This document shows positions 14,629 through 23,456 of a stretch of 32,865 nucleotides of DNA, piece after piece. This stretch comes from Acidobacteriaceae bacterium (GTDB taxonomy: Bacteria > Acidobacteriota > Terriglobia > Terriglobales > Acidobacteriaceae). The stretch spans positions 9,940-42,804 of the forward strand of contig PLXP01000177.1 in NCBI GenBank assembly GCA_003151435.1. The letters run 5' to 3'. The position numbers were made by a program, and so were the translations under genes. Each line of letters begins with the position of its first letter. Position 1 is the first letter of the stretch. The notes beneath the pieces are model-generated. The model saw only the letters and a list, made by a program, of their open reading frames with translations. It did no database searches and was not told the DNA's origin.

Positions 14629-16007
14629 TCGTCCCCCTCGCTGGCAGCAGCCTCTTCCTCCTGGGCATCGGGCAACACAAATCGACGGCGAGAGGCATCG
14701 AAGTCGAACAGCTCCGCATACCGTCCCCAGGTTACGGCCGTTTCCATCTGGCGCAGGCTCTCCTCTTCGCTGAACTGCTCATCCAGCATGTCGAGGAAGA
14801 ACTCCTCGGGAACGGTGTGGTCGCTCTTCGCGTCGAGCGCTCGCCGAATCTGCCGCAACAGCAGCACGTTGGCCACCGCCGCGTCGCGAAAGAGTTCCTT
14901 CTGGCGCAGAATCTCGGAGTTGGCGAACTCCGTGCCGCTTTCGGTGATGGCCGCGTCGCCTTCTTCCACTTTGAGGAAACCCAGCAACTGGGCGGCATCC
15001 ACAATGGGCAGCAAGTCGTCGATCTCGAACGCCAGATCGTCTGCCAGCCGGTAGATGTCGTCGCGGCCGCCTTTGTCCAGCAGCAGTTCCAGCAATCCGG
15101 CCATGCCTCCCGGCCGGGCATGGGGCAGCATCTGGTAGTGCATCTGGCGCTGATCGCGGACCCTCTTTCCAGCCTGTTGATCCGGTGCCTGCGCCGGTGC
15201 CACATCGGGCGTGGTCAGCACCTTGTAGATGTAGTCCACCAGTTGCGTGAAGGGTTCGGACTTGCGGTCGCGGGGCTGCGGCAGTTGCACGCGAAAATCG
15301 GTGCGGATATGTCCGGGATTGCGGCCCAGCACAATGATCCGATCCGCCAGCAGCACCGCCTCCTCAATGTTGTGGGTCACCAGGAAGACGGCTTTCGTGG
15401 GCATGGTCTTCTTGGCCCAAAGCTCCAGAAGTTCACTGCGCAGATTCTCGGCGGTCAGCACGTCGAGGGCAGAGAAAGGCTCGTCCATGAAGAGCACCTC
15501 GGGCTCCACCACCAGCGCCCGCGCAAACCCTACGCGTTGCCGCATGCCGCCCGAAAGCTCCTTGGGGTAGGCGGCCTCAAAGCCGTCCAGCCCAACCGTG
15601 TCCAGCATGCGCATGCTGCGGGCGCGTCGTTCATCGGCCGGCACTCCACGGGCCTGCAGCGGCGCCTCCACGTTCTCAAGAACCGTCAGCCAAGGGAAGA
15701 GCGCGAAGCTCTGAAACACAATGGACACATTGATTTCGGTCTCCGCGATCGGCTTTTCGTGCCAGTACACCTGCCCCGCCGTGGGCCGCGATAGCCCAGT
15801 CAGCATGCGCAGCATGGTCGACTTGCCTGAACCCGACGGCCCCAGCAGCGCCAGAATCTCCCCCGGCACAATCTTCAGATCGGTGGCGGAGATGACCTGA
15901 ATGCGGTTTTCGCTGGGCTGGGCGTAGTATTTCTCGATCTTTTCGGCCCGAATGATGGCTTCAACTGCCACATTGGGAGTCTCGTTCTGGATGCCAGCTT
16001 GCTGCAT
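14625..16007 (-). CDS. ABC transporter ATP-binding protein (SsuB/NrtD-like) with AAA-associated C-terminal domain
   Basis: A 460-residue protein. I place the start at ATG 16007, preceded by GGAG eight bases upstream; the frame is open further but lacks homology there. The ATPase domain (about 15-280) shows Walker A GPSGSGKST (56-64), the Q-loop SIVFQSFALFPW, the signature LSGGMRQRVGFARAL, Walker B VLFMDEPFSALD and a switch His in VFLVTHNIEEAV. The remaining 170 residues match the AAA-associated C-terminal domain seen in some nitrate/sulfonate-type ATPases: helical, acidic, with the FEIDDLLPIVDAAQLLGFL segment and possibly regulatory. It powers the fused permease downstream, with which it overlaps by 4 bp. 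It is the first gene of a leftward operon. Confidence 0.9.
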   Translation of the reverse strand: MQQAGIQNETPNVAVEAIIRAEKIEKYYAQPSENRIQVISATDLKIVPGEILALLGPSGSGKSTMLRMLTGLSRPTAGQVYWHEKPIAETEINVSIVFQSFALFPWLTVLENVEAPLQARGVPADERRARSMRMLDTVGLDGFEAAYPKELSGGMRQRVGFARALVVEPEVLFMDEPFSALDVLTAENLRSELLELWAKKTMPTKAVFLVTHNIEEAVLLADRIIVLGRNPGHIRTDFRVQLPQPRDRKSEPFTQLVDYIYKVLTTPDVAPAQAPDQQAGKRVRDQRQMHYQMLPHARPGGMAGLLELLLDKGGRDDIYRLADDLAFEIDDLLPIVDAAQLLGFLKVEEGDAAITESGTEFANSEILRQKELFRDAAVANVLLLRQIRRALDAKSDHTVPEEFFLDMLDEQFSEEESLRQMETAVTWGRYAELFDFDASRRRFVLPDAQEEEAAASEGDE

Positions 16008-16149
16008 GCAAGGTTCTCCGGGTACGGGATGTAGGTTGCCAGACTGCCGGTTGTGAGTGCGAGTGTAGGAGTGCGGGGTTGCAATCGGGTAAAATCGAGT
16101 GTGGCCGTGGAGGAACGTGCGAGCCCCGGTTGCCACTTTGATTATTTTG

Positions 16150-16174
16150 ACGGTGAGCCGATAGCGCTCGCCGT
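16150..16174. other. Stem-loop in the gap between the ABC operon and receiver genes
   Basis: ACGGTGAGC (16150-16158) pairs with GCTCGCCGT (16166-16174) with one G-U pair and a 7-base loop. It lies in the 299-bp divergent region (16008-16306) that must hold the promoters for both sides. It could be an operator or an RNA structure; no further signal was found in that region except the AGGAG before ATG 16307. Confidence 0.25.
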
Positions 16175-16306
16175 GCATCTTACAAGTTGAGCGTATCATT
16201 GAAGAAAGCGTCTACCCAGGCAAGTGGATTTTGCCTCAGACTATTGCAGGCTGCAGCTCTCTCAAGCACGTTGTAGCCGCACACCGCACGAGGTCTCCAG
16301 GAGAGT

Positions 16307-16684
16307 ATGCCCGAAACGAACAACAAACCCAAGGTCCTTGTTGCCGACGACGAACGGGTTATCGCCGACACGCTGGCTATGATCCTGAACCAGAGCGGCT
16401 TTCAGGCGCGCGCCGTGTACTCAGGCGAAAAAGCTCTCGAGCTTGCCCCTGTTTTCCAGCCGGACATGCTGATCTCAGACGTCATCATGGCCGACTTGAA
16501 CGGAATTGACGCCGCAATCCGTATTCGCGCCCTTCTGCCTTCAATCAAGATCCTTTTGTTCTCCGGTCAGGCTGCCACCGCCGATCTGCTGGAAAAGGCC
16601 CACGCCCAGGGATACGACTTCGAGATCCTGGCCAAGCCCGTCCACCCGCAGGATCTGTTGAGCAAACTGCGCGGAGTCAATTAG
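16307..16684 (+). CDS. Stand-alone response regulator receiver protein (first of a tandem pair)
   Basis: A 125-residue CheY-like protein made of a receiver domain only. The acidic pair Asp14-Asp15 (VADDE), the phosphorylation site Asp58 (LISDVIM), Ser86 (LLFSGQ) and Lys110 (AKPVHP) are all in place, so it should accept phosphate from a histidine kinase. There is no DNA-binding or enzymatic output domain, so it would act by protein contact or as part of a phosphorelay. AGGAG precedes ATG 16307. No kinase gene is adjacent. A close paralogue lies 216 bp downstream; about two thirds of residues are the same, so the pair arose by tandem duplication. Confidence 0.9.
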   Translation: MPETNNKPKVLVADDERVIADTLAMILNQSGFQARAVYSGEKALELAPVFQPDMLISDVIMADLNGIDAAIRIRALLPSIKILLFSGQAATADLLEKAHAQGYDFEILAKPVHPQDLLSKLRGVN

Positions 16685-16900
16685 GACAACCCCGTCACCG
16701 GCCGCAAGATCGACGGCGCTCGTCGAAACCATGGCCCAAGTGGCTGTGCCGGCACCCTCGCGAGAACTTTCACACTTCGGCTACCGTTGCGTGCCTTCCC
16801 CAACTCACCGTGGACACCAGGGAGCGGTGACGGTTGCAGGGCAACGTCGAGAACCTCCTGCGATCACAGCCCCTTTTGTTTTCAATAGGATATTAGGAAA

Positions 16901-17281
16901 ATGATGTCCCAGTCCCCCTCCAAGCCCAAAGTTCTCATCGCCGACGATGAAAAAGTGATTGCCGACACCCTGGCCATGATCCTCAACCAGGGCGGCTTTG
17001 AAGCGCGCGCGGTGTATTCGTGCAAAAAAGCCGTCGAACTCGCCCCTGTCTTCCGGCCGGACATGCTCATCTCCGACGTCATCATGTCGGAACTGAACGG
17101 CGTGGAAGCAGCCATCCAGATTCGCGCGTTGCTCCCCGATATCAGGGTGTTTCTGTTGTCTGGCCAGACGGCAATAGCCGAAATGCTGGAAGCGTCCCAA
17201 GCTAAGGATTTTGGCTTCGAGGTCCTCACCAAGCCGATGCATCCCAAGGACCTGCTCACCAGGCTGCGCAACGTGGCATGA
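16901..17281 (+). CDS. Stand-alone response regulator receiver protein (second of a tandem pair)
   Basis: A 126-residue receiver-only protein closely like the previous gene. It has Asp15-Asp16 (IADDE), the phosphorylation site Asp59 (LISDVIM), Ser at LLSGQ and Lys111 (TKPMHP). ATG codons at 16901 and 16904 both follow AGGA. Differences gather on the surface: GEK becomes CKK after AVYS, and AHAQGYDFEIL becomes SQAKDFGFEVL. This suggests partner changes after duplication while the active site was kept. An intrinsic terminator follows 40 bp after the stop codon. Confidence 0.9.
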   Translation: MMSQSPSKPKVLIADDEKVIADTLAMILNQGGFEARAVYSCKKAVELAPVFRPDMLISDVIMSELNGVEAAIQIRALLPDIRVFLLSGQTAIAEMLEASQAKDFGFEVLTKPMHPKDLLTRLRNVA

Positions 17282-17321
17282 AGAAATCTCTGAGTCGATA
17301 GCTTTCGCAATCAATAAAGAA

Positions 17322-17360
17322 GAGGGGCCGAAGCAAACGCTCCGGCCCCTCGTTGTTTTT
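17322..17360. terminator. Bidirectional intrinsic terminator
   Basis: GAGGGGCCG (17322-17330) pairs perfectly with CGGCCCCTC (17343-17351), extended by AAGC/GCT in the loop neck, and is followed by GTTGTTTTT for the rightward direction. On the other strand the stem is followed by TTCTTTATT. It therefore can end both the receiver-gene transcript and the leftward TonB-receptor transcript, whose stop codon lies 11 bp away. Confidence 0.8.
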
Positions 17361-17370
17361 CCGCGGGCGT

Positions 17371-20300
17371 TTAGAATGAGAAGATGACCTGCGCGAATAC
17401 GCGCCGTGCCGCAGACCCGGTGCTGAAGATGCCGCCAGCCAGCGTGCTTGACCTGTTGAACCTTGGACTGCCGAGAGTTCCGTTGGGACCGCCGTAGTCA
17501 ATGTCGTTGAAAAGGTTCAACGCCTGCACGCTGAAGTTCAGCGAATACTTGCGTCCAGTGCCTGCTCCGCCAAACATGCCTCCGGGACCACCACGGCCAC
17601 CGCCGCCGCCCAGTCCGCCGGGGCCAAGGCCGCCTCCGGGAGGTCCACCGCGGCGACCGCCGCCACCGCCATCAGGTGGCCCACCGCCGCCCGGTCCGCC
17701 ACCGTTGGGGCCGTTCGATCCGCCTGTCTCCGGCCCAAAGCCGAACCCACGGCTAATGCGCAGGTTGACGGCTACTGCTGCGGGTCCGTTACCCAGGTTC
17801 ACCGGAATGAGTTTCTCACCTGCGAGCGCCGCCTTATCCATCAGGCCGTAAGATGTTGCAACCTGCATATCAATCGGCGTAGCCGCTGTCGCGTATGTCG
17901 GCCGCTGGTTGTTGAAGTTGTTCAGCGGATCGGTTGGCAACGTAATGTTGAACGGCCTGCCCGATTGCGCAATCAGGAATGGATTGAAGCGCAATCCCCA
18001 GGGGCCGCTATAGTTCGCCATGGCAAAGATCATGTTGCGCGATACGAAGGCAGCGCGCCCATAATCCTGGTCAAGGTTGTATGCATTCGACGTGTTGGTG
18101 CCGCCGCCGCCGTTGCTGTTGGCCGATGCAAGCGTGTAGAAGCCGACCAGGCTCAGATTCTTGGTCACTTTGGCATTCACGCTGGTGATCAACTGGTCTT
18201 GCTTGAATACGGCTTCAGGGTAGAACTGATAAATGTAGCCGCCGGTAGGATCGAGCGGAAATTCTCCCGCGCTATCAAGCTGGTTGGCGTTGCGCGTGAC
18301 CAACTGGTGCGCGCCGAAGGAGTGAAGGTAGGTGAGCGTGAGGCTACCTCCGGGATAAAGCTGCCGCTCAAGGCCTACGCCGGCCTGGCCCGTGTAGGGC
18401 GAGCGAAAGTGCGGCGCCACCTGGTACCTGACCGGAACAGCGGTGCCGCTGTACGTGGTGCCAGTGTTCGAGCAGGTGCTCATGTCGATTACGTCCAGTG
18501 ACGTTGCCGTCGAACTGCACGTCGGGGTGTTGAGCACAATCTTGTTCTGGGTGCTCAGGTGGTTCACCGTCATCAGGCTGCCAACCTGGAGGCGGTCGTA
18601 GAAAAACCCGTATCCGGCGCGCAGTACTGTCTTGGCTTGCTTTCCTTTGCCACCGTCAAGCGCATAGGCCATTGAAGCGCGCGGCGCCCAGTCGTTGTGG
18701 TCGGAGATATGGTTCTGCGCTTCCCAGCGCAAACCCCCCGAAACCGTCAGCCTCGGATTCACCTTCCAGTCGTCCTGCGTGAACAACGCAACGTCAAAAA
18801 CATTGGCGACCGCCGATGGCGGCCCGCTGGTATAGCTTGCGGTGGCGGGGCCGTATCCCTGGGCAACGAGTTGGTCGAACGTCTGGCCCGACGCCAGCCC
18901 GTTGGCCATGGCGAGATACTTGTCGAAGGAGTCAAAGCTGAAGGCGCCATTGAAGTTGCTGGTGGTGTAGTTCGCTTCCCGTGCATCGCGCATGCGCGTT
19001 CCAAATTTGATTGCGTGTGCGCCGTGGCTCAGCGTCGTCAGGTTCTGGAATTCGAGGCGCACTGCGTGATCGCGGCTCGTTTGGCTGGTATAGCCGCCGG
19101 CGGTAAAGTCACCTGCAACGGTGAGGGTGCGGTCGGTAGAGTCGGGGTAATGGTTTTCGTTCTGGCGCTCAAACTGGAAGCGGCTCTCGTTGACCATGTG
19201 GTCGCTGATAACCACCGCATCGCTCAACTGCACCGTGTGATCGGTATTCGACTCGTGCGTTGACGCGGTGGTCAGCGAGCCCGCACTCAAATTGCCTTGC
19301 TCGGCCTCCGACCAGAATCCATAGCGAGCCGTGAACGTGTTCTTTGCGCCCAGTTGCCAATCGATGCGCGCAGAAGCATTGTTGCGGATGTGCGGATTCA
19401 ACATCGAGACGCCATAGTTCTGCACATCGACGTACGTGCCGGCGCTGTTTTGAAGGATCGCGTCCGGAATGAGCCACGTAGACACGTTGTCGATATTGCG
19501 CCGTTCCGCGCTCACAAAGTACGAAGCAGTCTTCGAGATTGCGCCGCTCACCGTACCGTTGTACTGGTAGCTGTAATACGAAGGAATGGTCTTGGTGAAC
19601 GGGTTGCCGGTGTTGAAGGGCTTGTCGTTTCCTTGAATAAAGAACTGTCCGTGCAACTTGTCGGTGCCAGGCTTGGTGAGAATCTCGATGCGTCCGTATC
19701 CCAGCCTGTCATACTCGGCCGAAAATGGATTCTGGTTGATTCGAATCTCGCGGATTGCGGACTTCGGCGGCAACTGCCCGCCCGAAAATCCATCGATGAA
19801 AATCTGCCCGCCGTTCGGTCCGGCAGACGGGCCGGCCAGCGCGGACAACTCGTTGGAAAGCTCATCTGGATCGTCTGACAGCGCGTCAAGATCCTTGCCC
19901 TTGAGAACGATGGAATTGGCGTTGCCGCTTGCTTCCACGTTCACCATGGGGGAATCGTCGGTCACCGTCACGTTCTGCTGTTCCACCTCGATGGCCATCG
20001 CAATGTCAACGCGCTTCGACTGTCCCGCGGTCAGCGCAATCGTGGGCGATTGAAACGGTGCAAAACCCGCGAACTCAGCCTTAACGATGTATCCGTCCGG
20101 TTTCAGCCCACGAACCTCATAGGTGCCGGAAGCATCGGCGGTGGTGGTGCTGACGGCCGCACCGGCCGAGGTTGTGATCGTCACCTTCGCGCCTGGAATC
20201 AGCGCACCTGTTTGATCCGTGATGTGTCCGCGTAATGTGGCGGACGCCACCGGCGTCGAAGCCTGGGCAGCAGCAGTCGCGGGAGTTTGCACCGCGGGCG

Positions 20301-20385
20301 TGGCGGTTTGAGCCGCCACCACCGACGCGCAGCTTAAGGCTGCGGCAATCGAAAAATGAATGAAGTGATGAAATCTTGGATACAC
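17371..20385 (-). CDS. TonB-dependent receptor, Oar-like, with carboxypeptidase-regulatory-like N-terminal domain
   Basis: A protein of 1004 residues. I prefer GTG 20385 because GAGGGA lies just upstream and it gives a clean signal peptide (YPRFHHFIHFSIAAALSCASVVAAQ); the frame runs on to a TTG at 20421. After cleavage comes a beta-sandwich domain (ATLRGHITDQTGALIPGAKVTI...GYIVKAEFAGF), then a plug-like region with QIFIDGFSGG and YGRIEILTKPG, and a long barrel ending in VIFSF, the usual outer-membrane C-terminus. These receptors import large nutrients such as plant polymers or siderophores using TonB energy, and are numerous in Acidobacteriota. A Gly/Pro-rich insert of about 55 residues lies near the C-terminus (nt about 17570-17735). 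The upstream gene ends 39 bp away and is probably co-transcribed. Confidence 0.9.
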   Translation of the reverse strand: MYPRFHHFIHFSIAAALSCASVVAAQTATPAVQTPATAAAQASTPVASATLRGHITDQTGALIPGAKVTITTSAGAAVSTTTADASGTYEVRGLKPDGYIVKAEFAGFAPFQSPTIALTAGQSKRVDIAMAIEVEQQNVTVTDDSPMVNVEASGNANSIVLKGKDLDALSDDPDELSNELSALAGPSAGPNGGQIFIDGFSGGQLPPKSAIREIRINQNPFSAEYDRLGYGRIEILTKPGTDKLHGQFFIQGNDKPFNTGNPFTKTIPSYYSYQYNGTVSGAISKTASYFVSAERRNIDNVSTWLIPDAILQNSAGTYVDVQNYGVSMLNPHIRNNASARIDWQLGAKNTFTARYGFWSEAEQGNLSAGSLTTASTHESNTDHTVQLSDAVVISDHMVNESRFQFERQNENHYPDSTDRTLTVAGDFTAGGYTSQTSRDHAVRLEFQNLTTLSHGAHAIKFGTRMRDAREANYTTSNFNGAFSFDSFDKYLAMANGLASGQTFDQLVAQGYGPATASYTSGPPSAVANVFDVALFTQDDWKVNPRLTVSGGLRWEAQNHISDHNDWAPRASMAYALDGGKGKQAKTVLRAGYGFFYDRLQVGSLMTVNHLSTQNKIVLNTPTCSSTATSLDVIDMSTCSNTGTTYSGTAVPVRYQVAPHFRSPYTGQAGVGLERQLYPGGSLTLTYLHSFGAHQLVTRNANQLDSAGEFPLDPTGGYIYQFYPEAVFKQDQLITSVNAKVTKNLSLVGFYTLASANSNGGGGTNTSNAYNLDQDYGRAAFVSRNMIFAMANYSGPWGLRFNPFLIAQSGRPFNITLPTDPLNNFNNQRPTYATAATPIDMQVATSYGLMDKAALAGEKLIPVNLGNGPAAVAVNLRISRGFGFGPETGGSNGPNGGGPGGGGPPDGGGGGRRGGPPGGGLGPGGLGGGGGRGGPGGMFGGAGTGRKYSLNFSVQALNLFNDIDYGGPNGTLGSPRFNRSSTLAGGIFSTGSAARRVFAQVIFSF

Positions 20386-20424
20386 GTGTCCCTCGTTATT
20401 TTCAGTCCAGTTGTTGCGCAAAAA

Positions 20425-21642
20425 TTATTGGGCCGACGCGCCTTCAGCTCCGCCGGAGCCCATACTCCAGTTCGAGAGCAAGCTCTGGCTTGCCGGAGCT
20501 TGTAGCAGTGGTTCGACTCCTGCGAATAAGCTGACCGCGGTCACGTCTGGGGCGCCTTGTGTTGCCACAAGCATGACCGCTTCGCCCTTGGTCAAATCGC
20601 CTAGCTTGATCGCCGGCGCCCGGCTCAACAACTGCTGCGGATCGCCGCCGCGCATACCGCCGCCCGGCCCGCCGGGCGCGCCAGTCTGTGCGGATCCTGC
20701 ACCACCGCCCGGTGCGCCAGTGGCCGCGTGTTGTGGTGGTGCTCCCGCTGAGCTTTGTCCCGACCCACCCGAACCGGATGAGCGTCCTTGTGCTCCGGCG
20801 GCGTTGCCTTTCAAAAACATGGCGATCCCTTGCGCCATCCGATCGGGAAGACGCCGCATCTGCGCGTCCTCTGGCACGTGAATCGTCATCTGTTTCTTTG
20901 TGGCCAGATCCTTCACCACCAGCGTCGAAGTGCCTGCGTCCAATGAGGTAATGGTTCCCGAAATGTTGAGGAATGTGCCCGAAACCACTTCGTCGGCGGT
21001 GATTTCATTCCCATCAGGGCTCGCTGTACCCCGCGCCTGCAACTGGTCGCCTACGTGGATGGAGTCAATCGGCGCAGGCTGGGCCTGCTCGAATCGCACC
21101 GACCCCTGTGCGTATCGCCGCAGCACCGTCGCCTTCGTCACATGAATCGCCACCGGCTTGGCTGTGGCTCCCGCACCGGTTGTCACAACGATGGCCCCGC
21201 TCGCGCTGTCAACAGACTTCACCAATCCGTGTGGCCCGCGCTGCCACTGCTCCTTTTCCCGCTGCTGCTTCTGCGCCAGGTCTTCCTGTTTGACGGCGAT
21301 AATCTGCGCAGCCTGCGGTGTCGCGCCCGTAGCATTGGGGTCCAGCTTCACCAGCACTCGGTCGCCCACCGCGAGTTCGCTAAATGTGATGGTGGCCGCG
21401 GTGCTCAAATCCTTTTGTCCAGGGGCGATGCGCTTGACACTCGCTTCCGATGGAACGTCCACCTGGCGCTGGCCGTCCGTGTCAGTCTTCACCGTCAGCG
21501 TTGTGCCGCTGATGGCGGTAATGGAACCAACAAATCGCAATGGTGCCTGGGCCTGGAGGAGGGAAGCAGCGAAAAAACCTGCGATTGAAAGCAGCACGGA
21601 CTTGGCCGCCAAAGAAACTCGAATCTTGATCGTTCTCGTCAT
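20425..21642 (-). CDS. Exported DUF5666-like repeat protein
   Basis: A 405-residue exported protein. ATG 21642 is chosen because it gives a standard signal peptide (TRTIKIRVSLAAKSVLLSIAGFFAASLLQAQA); an ATG at 21699 would precede it with 19 unlikely residues. The mature chain has at least three repeats of a small beta-barrel pattern: FVGSITAISGTTLTVKTD, GLVKSVDSASGAIVVTT and ISGTITSLDAGTSTLVVKD, each followed by a VGD or LGD turn. This resembles DUF5666-type modules. A Gly/Ser/Gln-rich low-complexity stretch (GAPGGPGGGMRGG region) sits near the C-terminus. It is encoded just upstream of the TonB-dependent receptor and probably acts with it in the periplasm or at the outer membrane. No enzyme motif is seen. 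Confidence 0.62.
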   Translation of the reverse strand: MTRTIKIRVSLAAKSVLLSIAGFFAASLLQAQAPLRFVGSITAISGTTLTVKTDTDGQRQVDVPSEASVKRIAPGQKDLSTAATITFSELAVGDRVLVKLDPNATGATPQAAQIIAVKQEDLAQKQQREKEQWQRGPHGLVKSVDSASGAIVVTTGAGATAKPVAIHVTKATVLRRYAQGSVRFEQAQPAPIDSIHVGDQLQARGTASPDGNEITADEVVSGTFLNISGTITSLDAGTSTLVVKDLATKKQMTIHVPEDAQMRRLPDRMAQGIAMFLKGNAAGAQGRSSGSGGSGQSSAGAPPQHAATGAPGGGAGSAQTGAPGGPGGGMRGGDPQQLLSRAPAIKLGDLTKGEAVMLVATQGAPDVTAVSLFAGVEPLLQAPASQSLLSNWSMGSGGAEGASAQ

Positions 21643-21829
21643 AAGTCGATTACCGCCGGCGATGTATGCCAGTCTGTTCTTCCTGAAACTGATCTCCATT
21701 TGTGTAGACGAAAGAGTGCGCCAAAAGGTTGAGGGGATGCCCTAACCCCACGATTGTCAGGTGTTTGTGGCGCTATGCCGAACTCACCACATTCTCGATG
21801 AAGGAAAGGAATCGAACCCCGCGATCTTC

Positions 21830-23392
21830 TTACGGCTCCAACTCCGCCGTTTCCAGAAAAGAAAAACTCCCTGACGGTGTAGGCACAATATGCGTGAGCC
21901 GCTTGCTGTGCACCACCACCGTATCGCGATACCAAAGGTTAATGGCCGGCAGATCGCGCGCCAGGATCTCCTGTGCCGCTGCGTAGTCGGCCCGCCGCTT
22001 AGCTACATCCGAGCTCTCCGCTGCGTCATCCAGCAGCGCATCGAGCCTGCCATTCGAGTAGTGACCGCGATTCGCGCCCTTGGGAGAAAAGCGTGCCGTT
22101 GAAAACGCGTAGCTGAAAATGTCTGGCTGCTCATTGCCGCCGATCCAGCGCAGCGAATACAACTGGAACGCCCCGCGTGTCACATCGGAGTAGAACGTGG
22201 CGAACTCATAGCTGCGCAGGTCGAGCGCGATCCCCACCCGTGCCAGTTGCTGCTGCAACACCGCCGCCAGCAGCCGTACATCTTCCACCGAACTGGTTTT
22301 CATCGTCAGGTGAAAACGCACGCCATCGCGCCCCGCGGGATGTCCCGCTTCGTCCAGCAGCCGCGCCGCACGCGCCGGATCGTAGTCGAACCGCGGGCCA
22401 CTGCCCGACCACGCCCAGTGGTTGGCGGGCAACATGCTCTGTGCCGGCTGCGCATGACCGCCCATCAGCGACTGGATAATGAGGTTGCGATCGATGGTGC
22501 ACGAAATCGCCTGCCGCACCCGCGCATCCTTCAGCAGCGCGTCCTGCGTGTTGAAGGCGAGATACTGAATCTGCGTTCCGGGGGCGTCGTCCACACGCAG
22601 GTCCGGGCGCTTCGCAAGCACCGGAAGCGCGTCCATGGGAAGGGAATTGATGGCTACATCGCCCGACCCCTTCTCCAGTTCCAGTGACTCGGTGATCGAA
22701 TCGGGGACCACTGAGAACCGCACCCGCTCCAGCTTTGGCGCCGCGCTCCAACTCAGCGGATTGCGCTCCAGCACCACTTCTTGATCGATCTGCTGGCTCA
22801 CAAAACGAAACGGACCCGTGCCCACCGGATGCCGCCAGAATTCGCGCCCGCTGCCCTCCGGCACAATGCCCATCGCGCCCGTCGATAGATTGGTAAGCAG
22901 AAAATTATCCGCCTGCTTCAGGTGAAAAACCGCGGTCCGCGCATCTAGGGCCTCAAGCGTATTTACCGAAGCATAAGCAGCGGCCTTGGGCGAAATCACC
23001 GCCCCATTGCGCATGGAGTTAATGGTCCACACCACGTCTCGCGCCGTCATCGCGCGTCCGTCGTGAAAGCGCACTCCATCGCGCAGATGAAAGATCAGCG
23101 TCTTGGGGTCCGGCTGCTCCCATCGCTCCGCCAGCGCCGGCGTGAAATGAAAGCTCGCATCCCGTGCCACCAGTCCGTCAAACATCAATTCATCGATATG
23201 CTCCGACTGTGCGTCGGTCCCCACACGCGGATCAAGATTCGCCGGACTGCTCTCGATCAGGAAGACCACCGTCCGCGGATCGCGTTGAGCCGATCGGCAA
23301 CCAGCGATGAAGAGCAGCGTAATCAACAGAAACGCCGAGCCCCATCCTGTCGCCTTCTTTCTGGCGACAGGGTGGGAACCCACGAACCCCAT
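21830..23392 (-). CDS. ABC-type peptide/oligopeptide-binding lipoprotein (SBP family 5)
   Basis: About 520 residues with a lipobox LLFIAGC and the family-5 solute-binding fold: NLDPRVGTDAQSEHIDELMFDGL, LAERWEQPDPKTLIFHLRDGVRFHDGRAMTARDVVWT, GTGPFRF, and later DARVRQAISCTIDRNLI. The family binds oligopeptides, nickel or muropeptides in the periplasm. The start is uncertain. ATG 23392 gives a plausible lipoprotein signal. ATG 23464 overlaps the anmK stop codon and has AGGT six bases upstream, but would make a 43-residue lead before the hydrophobic stretch. A palindromic repeat lies inside the N-terminal coding region. It follows nagZ and anmK, so murein-peptide uptake is a reasonable inference. 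No permease or ATPase genes lie beside it. Confidence 0.85.
   Translation of the reverse strand: MGFVGSHPVARKKATGWGSAFLLITLLFIAGCRSAQRDPRTVVFLIESSPANLDPRVGTDAQSEHIDELMFDGLVARDASFHFTPALAERWEQPDPKTLIFHLRDGVRFHDGRAMTARDVVWTINSMRNGAVISPKAAAYASVNTLEALDARTAVFHLKQADNFLLTNLSTGAMGIVPEGSGREFWRHPVGTGPFRFVSQQIDQEVVLERNPLSWSAAPKLERVRFSVVPDSITESLELEKGSGDVAINSLPMDALPVLAKRPDLRVDDAPGTQIQYLAFNTQDALLKDARVRQAISCTIDRNLIIQSLMGGHAQPAQSMLPANHWAWSGSGPRFDYDPARAARLLDEAGHPAGRDGVRFHLTMKTSSVEDVRLLAAVLQQQLARVGIALDLRSYEFATFYSDVTRGAFQLYSLRWIGGNEQPDIFSYAFSTARFSPKGANRGHYSNGRLDALLDDAAESSDVAKRRADYAAAQEILARDLPAINLWYRDTVVVHSKRLTHIVPTPSGSFSFLETAELEP
23341..23376. repeat. Palindromic repeat inside the N-terminus of the binding-protein gene
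   Basis: CCCATCCTGTCGCC (23341-23354) pairs with GGCGACAGGGTGGG (23363-23376), a 14-bp stem with one G-T pair and an 8-base loop. Sequences of the type GGTTCCCACCCTGTCGC...GCGACAGGGTGGG recur, from memory, as dispersed repeats in Acidobacteriota. Unusually, this one is read as coding sequence (HPVARKKATGWG) just before the lipoprotein signal core. Confidence 0.5.
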
Positions 23393-23456
23393 CCGATCAG
23401 TTTCAATCCAGCGAATGAAGCCCGGGTGGGAATCGACAAATCTGGACAGGCAGCCT

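Noticed and set aside
13978..15794. Two long open frames on the plus strand (358 and 396 codons)
   Set aside because: Both lie opposite the ABC permease and ATPase genes, whose motifs are clear. The plus-strand translations show no domain pattern.
17570..17735. Repetitive GGT/CCG-type tract, considered as a CRISPR or tandem-repeat array
   Set aside because: It is imperfect Gly-rich coding sequence within the TonB receptor, with no regular repeat-spacer pattern.
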